Of a stretch of 64,000 bases of DNA, positions 60,001 to 64,000 are shown piece by piece. The DNA comes from Candidatus Peregrinibacteria bacterium GW2011_GWC2_39_14 (GTDB lineage: Bacteria > Patescibacteriota > Gracilibacteria > UBA1369 > UBA12463). The position numbers were made by a program, and so were the translations under genes. The notes beneath the pieces are model-generated. The model was given only the letters and a program-made list of their open reading frames with translations, did no database searches and had not been told where the DNA came from. The DNA lies in NCBI GenBank assembly GCA_000993595.1, contig LBWJ01000005.1, forward strand, positions 62,001 to 126,000, written 5' to 3'. Numbering within the stretch: the first letter of the stretch is position 1; each line of letters opens with the position of its first letter.

Positions 60001-60600
60001 CTTTTGTGCATCGCTAGCATTAGCTACTAAAGCTCCGGCAGGACCGGCCAATGCTGTACCTATAGCTGTTTCAAGTATTTGTTTCTTTTGTGCATCGCTA
60101 GCATTAGCTACTAAAGCTCCGGCAGGACCGGCCAATACTGTACCTATAGCTGTTTTGAGTACTTGTTTTTGTGCATCGCTAGCATTAGCTAATAAAAATA
60201 CAGCAGGACTTATTAATGCACCGGCGACAGTTGTAAGTGCTCGTTTACCTCGCGCTTCTTTGTCAGCTTCAAGAGCCGTAAGTGTAGCAGCATATCTATC
60301 TTTAACTTCTCCAAGTTTTTTGACCTGACCTTGAACAAAATCCTTAGAATCGTCACCAAGTTTTTGAGCAACTTCATCTATGCGTTTTTTAGCTTCATCG
60401 TATTTTTTATCAATTTCTTCTTTCGTTGAAGGAATATTGATATCGTGGCTCATTCCCAATTCAAAATTTTCCACAATTTTTTTGATTTCATCCTGTTGAA
60501 CTTTTGCTGCTCCAGCAATAGCTTCAGGCGCCATATAGACATTTCTCACCGCCTTAAACAGCCTTGTTTCCATTTGATTGAAAAGAATTTTTGCACTCAT
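57094..60600 (-). CDS. N-tag family protein with 28-aa hydrophobic repeats, 1168 aa
   Basis: Tag: RLFKAVRNVYMAPEAIAG at about residues 13-30, the most diverged of the large three. Helical module to about 110 (IDKKYDEAKKRIDEVAQKL, GQVKKLGEVKDRYAATL). Residues about 125-255 are near-identical 28-aa repeats of the type LAGPAGALVANASDAQKKQ. Beta-type repeats are near 607-643 and 732-767. The shared module (DNKFYKYDKKDGTITFKG, LCDICDLICPNAKTNGC, KIYSGDTI) is at about 827-913. A helical tail follows. First large gene of the unit, 104 bases after the small coiled-coil gene. Function unknown. Confidence 0.75.
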   Translation of the reverse strand: MSAKILFNQMETRLFKAVRNVYMAPEAIAGAAKVQQDEIKKIVENFELGMSHDINIPSTKEEIDKKYDEAKKRIDEVAQKLGDDSKDFVQGQVKKLGEVKDRYAATLTALEADKEARGKRALTTVAGALISPAVFLLANASDAQKQVLKTAIGTVLAGPAGALVANASDAQKKQILETAIGTALAGPAGALVANASDAQKKQIIEIAATTVLAGPAGALVANASDAQKKQMLETAIVGALTGPVGALAFTATQANAPRESTASAPTSSPNAPRSTVAYTGYAAAKNGEYVASPSENTMESKYEASLKNQIRALNESKAKVQKATAKQEGKKIVAPKDIDEDIKNVNTYLEKKDLITGDFWKQTGKGAIIGSVVPAFGTIPGAIAGGASTLSNDMEWEGDFSADEDDADEAVTNYKNDARSATAGYVLAMIKLGKNEAEITTALRKAYLEGEKESWVGNQSIHLEGIAKSTGVDLNADYLKTEAPISMNNKFYIATLVNNAKETFGDDPDALKRYEQYVKGRLDSATKQLKELNSIIEGGVEEDQADAIYRQESFIIDLIDIPKKWKEAAGESKSTTMDKKIGAAKAKLYEFYLREDPGRWQEIPDADEKGKFKIDKDGNICKDDDGYYVFNKDTNKFDPINMVELKDPEALMGNEELPPIKIAGLGEGSRSTGRAGGAPGEPNEPDTRSAAEIELEETEKRNMLAGITDAWSVPTTFDRTLYPADQFPVSDANTTYGYRKVGEQIQRTTDGGKTCVVYNFETNKFESPSATNAPAEPGTTGVSGSVEGGASSGTGGGSGVEGSKEQSRDEIREELQKESEKNDFDETDNKFYKYDKKDGTITFKGDGAYEMAIRLCDICDLICPNAKTNGCEVTHGGVTVVATWNEGGKNFYNEKNLSERVKIYSGDTIKERTAEEKHEDRSNPVEGTRAPEAGTREPEKAPETITEVMQKVAKGSLQEWLEMKTHKDVDPNDTSDSRDLYIGTTLDAVEANSNVSNELVTFTADKIAKRGIEATNKDVRDSLRAVKSMILDGQEYQIDLTNENSVEVAVKKHLLYLEAKREEIKKQMEQTVELLKKEGKDNGGEEAEHPLYLYVREHDVPVENSEKMVGVLKHAINEEIAKFNSDSIVKIGTTPELYVQGFMKNAVEYYRNNPKKMEEDYEKFAEKE
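59900..60210. repeat. 84-bp tandem repeat inside the 1168-aa gene
   Basis: The segment beginning TGTGCATCGCTAGCATTAGC recurs at 59921, 60005, 60089 and 60170 (steps 84, 84 and 81). Copies are nearly identical in DNA, including third positions, so they arose recently. Each encodes 28 aa. Confidence 0.9.
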
Positions 60601-60704
60601 ATTTTTTTGTTTTATTTTTTATTTTTATATATAAATTTTTTATTCTTCGTGCTTAATTTTTTCATCCGTTTCGCGCATCAATTTCGCTTCTATTTGCCTA
60701 ATTT

Positions 60705-61061
60705 CTACATATCTTTCAGTAAATCTTCCGCCTTCTGATCATCTTTTTTAGTCGCAATTTCTTCCACTTTTTTATTCAAATTTCTAACAATGCTATTCGA
60801 TGCCTGTTTTAATTCGCTCAAATAATCCTGATATGCTTTTGCACTCTTTTCCACATACTCTTGTTCGGCTTCCGCAAATTTTCTTTGTTCTTCCGCAAGT
60901 GTATTAAATACCTTCACTTGTTTGGCTTCTCCTTGCGCTAAAACCGACGTCATAAGTTTGTCTTTGAGTATGCCCGGAAGCATTTTCAATGCCTCAGATT
61001 CATTAATCAAAGTGATTAAATTCTCTTTAGAAAACTGCATGTTTTGACCGGCTTGAGCCAT
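60705..61061 (-). CDS. Small coiled-coil protein heading the N-tag unit
   Basis: 118 residues, no tag. After an N-terminal helix (KENLITLINESEALKMLPGI) the protein is one long charged helix (LAEEQRKFAEAEQEYVEKSA, then YQDYLSELKQASNSIV) with a KKDDQKAEDLL end. Size and helix content recall small chaperone-like or structural proteins, but no family is recognised. It has a good promoter just after a REP palindrome and is the first gene of the 13-kb unit. Confidence 0.65.
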   Translation of the reverse strand: MAQAGQNMQFSKENLITLINESEALKMLPGILKDKLMTSVLAQGEAKQVKVFNTLAEEQRKFAEAEQEYVEKSAKAYQDYLSELKQASNSIVRNLNKKVEEIATKKDDQKAEDLLKDM

Positions 61062-61096
61062 AAGTTTTTATGTTTATTTTTCGAATATATCCAATT

Positions 61097-61125
61097 ATTA
61101 TAGCATGAAAAATAATTCTACGCAA
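61097..61125 (-). promoter_or_regulatory. Promoter of the N-tag protein unit
   Basis: Minus strand TTGCGT (61125-61120) and TATAAT (61102-61097), 17-base spacer. The REP palindrome at 61133-61181 lies directly upstream. Confidence 0.7.
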
Positions 61126-61132
61126 GTAAAAC

Positions 61133-61181
61133 GGGGACGGAGGTATCACGACGAAGCTATACATTCCTAACCTCCGTCCCC
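61133..61181. repeat. REP-like palindrome 1
   Basis: GGGGACGGAGGT (61133-61144) and its exact reverse complement ACCTCCGTCCCC (61170-61181) around 25 bases. Lies between def and the N-tag unit. Confidence 0.88.
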
Positions 61182-61185
61182 CGCC

Positions 61186-61662
61186 CTACCTCAACCCGGC
61201 ATTCGCATCAAAAACCGCTCGATCAACCATCAAGATCCCGTCCAGATGATCAACTTCGTGCTGAATTATTCGCGCATTCAATCTTTCGAGCATTAGGATC
61301 TGTTCTTTGCCTTTTGTATCTAAAAATTTTACAGTTATTTTTTTTGCACGTTCAACATTGACCCAAAGACCGGGAAGGCTTAAACAACCTTCTTCTCCGA
61401 TTTCTTTTTCTTTATCCATTTCAGTAATTTTTGGATTTATCATGAATACTAACGTCTCACTTTTAGTAGATGGATTTAGCCGTATCAGACACATTCTTAC
61501 GTTTTCACCGACTTGCGGAGCGGCAAGCCCAAGGTCTTTTGCGTCAAGCGTATCCTTCATATCTTTAATCAATTTTGCAATTTTTGTAACATGTTTTATT
61601 TCCACGGATTTTGTCCGCAAAATTTTATTGTCTGTGCCTGTTAATATTTTTAGTTTAGCCAT
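61186..61662 (-). CDS. def: Peptide deformylase
   Basis: 158 residues. Removes the formyl group from nascent N-terminal Met. All three metal-site motifs are present: GLAAPQVGENVR, EEGCLSLPGLWV with the Cys ligand, and QHEVDHLDGILMV with both His and the catalytic Glu. N-terminus LKILTGTDNKILRTKSVEI is typical. The stop lies 4 bases from REP-like palindrome 1 and the start 15 bases from palindrome 2. Confidence 0.97.
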   Translation of the reverse strand: MAKLKILTGTDNKILRTKSVEIKHVTKIAKLIKDMKDTLDAKDLGLAAPQVGENVRMCLIRLNPSTKSETLVFMINPKITEMDKEKEIGEEGCLSLPGLWVNVERAKKITVKFLDTKGKEQILMLERLNARIIQHEVDHLDGILMVDRAVFDANAGLR

Positions 61663-61677
61663 TTTAGCTTTGGGAGG

Positions 61678-61724
61678 GGGACGGAGGTAGCGGTAGTATT
61701 TTTAGCGCCTCCAACCTCCGTCCC
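61678..61724. repeat. REP-like palindrome 2
   Basis: GGGACGGAGGT (61678-61688) and ACCTCCGTCCC (61714-61724), exact 11-bp inverted repeat around 25 bases, between prfB and def. Confidence 0.88.
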
Positions 61725-61728
61725 TATG

Positions 61729-62817
61729 TTATTTTTTCTTTAATTCCGCCTCTATAAATCCTTCAATTTTGCCGTCAAATACCGCCTCCGGGCTGTTTTC
61801 TTCGTACTCAGTCCTGTGATCTTTTACCATTTTATAAGGATGCAAAACGTATGATCGGATTTGATTCCCCCAACTCATTTCTGTTTTTCCGCCTTTCAAA
61901 TCGTATAAATGCTCAGCCTGTTCTCGCTCTTTCATATCAACCAATTTTGCATGCAACATTTTCATTGCGCGTTCTTTGTTTTGCAACTGGCTTCTTTCAC
62001 TTTCGCATTTTACAACCAACCCTGTTGGAACGTGCTTTATGCGAACCGCGGTTGAAACTTTGTTTACATTTTGGCCGCCTTTCCCACCGCTTCTGAAAGC
62101 CTCAAACTCGATGTCATCTTTTCTGATTTCACTCGAATCCGGCTCCGGCACTTCAGGTAAAACTTCAATCAAAACAAATGAGGTTTCACGTGTGTTTTTT
62201 GCATTGAAAGGGCTATGTCTAACAAGTCTATGAACGCCATTTTCGCCCTTCAAATAGCCATAAGCAAATTCTCCGGATATGCTGATTGTTGCGCTTTTTA
62301 AACCGACCTCTTCGCCTAATGACTCATCCATCATTTCGGTTTTCCAACCATTATTTTCCGCATATCGCATATACATTCGAAGCAAAATTGATGCAAAATC
62401 CTGCGCATCTTTACCTCCTGTTCCTGCGTGCACTGCCAAAATCACGTTACTCTTGTCATATTTACCATTTAAAAAAGTCTTTATTTCAAGCGCGTACCAT
62501 TTTTTCTCAAGAACTTCCACCATCTCCTTGAATTCGTCAGCACTTTTTGGATCGTTTTCAATATCAACATCTGTAAACATTTTTTCCAGCGTATGACAAT
62601 CGTCAATCGCGCCTCCCCAATCTTCAATCTCGCGCCTTATGCCACTCGCTTCTTCGGAAATCTGTCTTGCACGATCGCCATCATTCCAGAAGCCTTCTTC
62701 TTGCATAAGAGTCTCGAGCTCGATTAAACGGTGCTTCAGGCTCATCATATCAATCGCGGCGCCTGCTTTGCGAATTTGCCTCGTTAATTCATCTAATTTT
62801 AGTTTTATTTCATGCAT
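61729..62817 (-). CDS. prfB: Peptide chain release factor 2
   Basis: 362 residues. RF2 ends translation at UAA and UGA. It has the stop-recognition motif SPF (LVRHSPFNAKNTRETSF) and the catalytic GGQ loop (RSGGKGGQNVNKVSTAVR). The N-terminal domain runs in one frame from the ATG, so the programmed frameshift known from E. coli prfB is absent. The conserved AGAGG-x-EAQDW segment reads AGTGGKDAQDF, a mild change. Its presence shows that UGA is a stop codon here. Confidence 0.96.
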   Translation of the reverse strand: MHEIKLKLDELTRQIRKAGAAIDMMSLKHRLIELETLMQEEGFWNDGDRARQISEEASGIRREIEDWGGAIDDCHTLEKMFTDVDIENDPKSADEFKEMVEVLEKKWYALEIKTFLNGKYDKSNVILAVHAGTGGKDAQDFASILLRMYMRYAENNGWKTEMMDESLGEEVGLKSATISISGEFAYGYLKGENGVHRLVRHSPFNAKNTRETSFVLIEVLPEVPEPDSSEIRKDDIEFEAFRSGGKGGQNVNKVSTAVRIKHVPTGLVVKCESERSQLQNKERAMKMLHAKLVDMKEREQAEHLYDLKGGKTEMSWGNQIRSYVLHPYKMVKDHRTEYEENSPEAVFDGKIEGFIEAELKKK

Positions 62818-62830
62818 GTTCTGATTTTAA

Positions 62831-62885
62831 CACGGGGACGGAGGTATTTCGAGGGAATTATACCCTCCTAACCTCCGTCCCCGTG
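62831..62885. repeat. REP-like palindrome 3, upstream of RAYT
   Basis: CACGGGGACGGAGGT (62831-62845) and its exact reverse complement (62871-62885), 15-bp arms. Inside is a second hairpin GAGGG / CCCTC (62851-62867). The longest-armed copy, 64 bases upstream of the transposase start. Confidence 0.92.
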
Positions 62886-62949
62886 TCATGAAAAGTTTAA
62901 AGAAATTTAATCTCAATGTGCTACATTCCTCGCAAATAACCAGAAAAAC

Positions 62950-63597
62950 ATGCCAAGAAAACCAAGATTAGTTCCGGCAAATTACGTTTATCACATTATT
63001 TCGCGAGGCAATAACAAGCAGGACGTATTCATGGATGACCAAGACCATTTTCGATATCTTTATCTTTTGAAAAAATATAAAGATCAATATAAATTTCTTA
63101 TCTATCATTACGTTTTGATGAATAATCATGTGCATATTATGGGTATGCCACTGCAAGAAGGTTTACTATCAAAGCTTATGCGTCGCGTAAATTGTTCTTA
63201 CGCACTTTATTTTAGGAAGAAGTATGGCGGAATCGGGCATTTTTGGCAGGATAGGTTTAAAAGTCTAATAATTCTGACAGAAAAATACCATTTAAAATGT
63301 GCAAGTTATATAGAATTAAATCCTGTAAAATCCGGACTTGTAAAAAATCCACACCATTATAAATGGAGCAGCTACAATGTATATGCGTATGGGGTAAATA
63401 GCGGTATCGTTGACATTGACCCTTTATACAAAATTTTCGGCGAAAATCTCGACGATAGAAGGATAGGATACGTGGATTTTATTAATTATATGATGCAAAA
63501 TCCACAGGAAAATATACAGGATAACACTATTCAAAAGTTGCAAGAAAAAATCTTCTCCAAATTGCGTTTACTTGTACCTCCGTCCCTCTATTGCTAA
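62950..63597 (+). CDS. REP-associated tyrosine transposase (RAYT, Y1/TnpA_REP family)
   Basis: 215 residues. RAYTs are single-copy relatives of IS200/IS605 transposases that nick REP hairpins. Marks: N-terminal YVYHIISRGNNKQDVF, the HUH motif MNNHVHIMG (His 60 and 62), the Tyr region NCSYALYFRKKYGGIGHFWQ with candidate catalytic Tyr 84 or 87, and YIELNPVKSGLV with KWSSY after it. The C-terminus (VPPSLYC) is encoded by a REP half-copy (63576-63586). REP palindromes flank it. Function here: probable generator or maintainer of these REPs. Confidence 0.93.
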   Translation: MPRKPRLVPANYVYHIISRGNNKQDVFMDDQDHFRYLYLLKKYKDQYKFLIYHYVLMNNHVHIMGMPLQEGLLSKLMRRVNCSYALYFRKKYGGIGHFWQDRFKSLIILTEKYHLKCASYIELNPVKSGLVKNPHHYKWSSYNVYAYGVNSGIVDIDPLYKIFGENLDDRRIGYVDFINYMMQNPQENIQDNTIQKLQEKIFSKLRLLVPPSLYC

Positions 63598-63623
63598 ACT
63601 ATCCACGTCTAACCTCCGTCCCC
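63576..63623. repeat. Two REP half-copies in direct orientation
   Basis: ACCTCCGTCCC at 63576-63586 (inside the RAYT 3' end) and ACCTCCGTCCCC at 63612-63623, same orientation, 36 bases apart. The second ends exactly at the ATG of the next gene. Confidence 0.85.
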
Positions 63624-64000
63624 ATGTCCACAGCACGCAAAATTCTTTGGAACGTCGTTTCTCAAGTCCTCGGCAAACTCGGGATCGCTTTATTAAGCCT
63701 TGTTTCAATCAAAATTCTCACCGTTTATCTTGGCACAAAGGGCTATGGCGATTATACGATGATATACGAATTTTTGGCTTTCTTTGGCGTAATTGCAGAT
63801 CTCGGTCTTTTCACGATTGCTGTTCGTGAAATGTCGCGTGATGAAACCCAAACTCCAATAATAATCGGCAATGTTTTATCCATGCGCACTTTCCTTTCAA
63901 TCATCGCAATGCTCATGGCAATCATCAGTGTTTGGCTCATCCCTGCCTATCAGGGCAGTTTAGTCCCAATGGGCGTCACGATCGCCGCAATAACCGTTTG
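63624..64000 (+). CDS. Polysaccharide flippase-like membrane protein, 3' end outside window
   Basis: The reading frame is open from the ATG at 63624 to the window edge (about 125 residues). It begins STARKILWNVVSQVLGKLG, then hydrophobic helices with the LTVYLGTKGYGDYTMIYEFL turn typical of Wzx/MATE-like oligosaccharide exporters, followed by DLGLFTIAVREMSRD. Such proteins flip lipid-linked sugars across the membrane. Only the first three to four helices are visible. Confidence 0.8.
   Translation, partial: MSTARKILWNVVSQVLGKLGIALLSLVSIKILTVYLGTKGYGDYTMIYEFLAFFGVIADLGLFTIAVREMSRDETQTPIIIGNVLSMRTFLSIIAMLMAIISVWLIPAYQGSLVPMGVTIAAITV

Overview
This 64 kb window looks like a chromosomal piece of a Candidate Phyla Radiation (Patescibacteria) bacterium. 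The assignment is an inference from style, not from a marker gene. The DNA is AT-rich, genes are closely packed, and about half the predicted proteins match no family I recognise. Shine-Dalgarno sites are nearly absent, and several genes seem to be transcribed without a leader. Secreted proteins, S16 and the small VirB2-like protein have the features usual in this group. A release factor 2 gene (prfB) and genuine TGA stops (korA/korB ATGA overlap, MFS/recR overlap, trpB) show the standard code, so lineages that read UGA as glycine are excluded. PLP, tryptophan and carbamoyl-phosphate enzymes would fit one of the less reduced groups such as Peregrinibacteria, but this is tentative.

Layout. 0-4 kb: a minus-strand unit trpR-trpB-pdxS-pdxT with a trp-type operator and a possible attenuator. 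4-11 kb: a secreted repeat protein, a FemAB-type transferase, recR, an MFS permease, a GHKL-ATPase-like protein and secreted proteins. 11-15 kb: a BRO-type antirepressor facing carB. 15.8-18 kb: five tandem small paralogous genes of unknown function. 18-28.5 kb: nrnA, queG, korAB, two Cys-containing paralogs, a cobalamin adenosyltransferase, a NifU-like protein, a DUF192 lipoprotein, an MgtA-type ATPase and a toxin-antitoxin pair. 28.5-30 kb: a candidate small RNA and tRNA-Asp. 30.6-34.3 kb: four tandem RpoH-like sigma factors. 34.4-43.3 kb: a glycosyltransferase, a DciA-like protein, an autoregulated nucleotidyltransferase, a membrane-anchored HEATH protein, rpsP-khpA, a second candidate small RNA and a second toxin-antitoxin pair. 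43.3-48.2 kb: a stand-alone 5'-3' exonuclease, ftsA, ftsZ and a second FemAB transferase.

48-61 kb is an unusual minus-strand unit of about 13 kb. It encodes a small coiled-coil protein followed by four large or medium proteins (1168, 1608, 990 and 318 aa). They share a short N-terminal motif close to LFKPxRLxYMxxE, followed by a helical module of about 90 residues. A fifth, more diverged member lies at 41-42 kb. Three of them share downstream repeat and beta-rich modules. I know no described family of this design and regard it as the main candidate for a new system.

61-64 kb holds def, prfB and a REP-associated tyrosine transposase (RAYT), surrounded by palindromic copies of GGGGACGGAGGT/ACCTCCGTCCCC, then the start of a polysaccharide flippase gene. 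The clearest functional links are tryptophan synthase beta with the PLP synthase that supplies its cofactor, ftsA/ftsZ with a peptidoglycan-bridge enzyme, the sigma-factor array with a possible anti-sigma kinase elsewhere in the window, and the RAYT with its REP palindromes.
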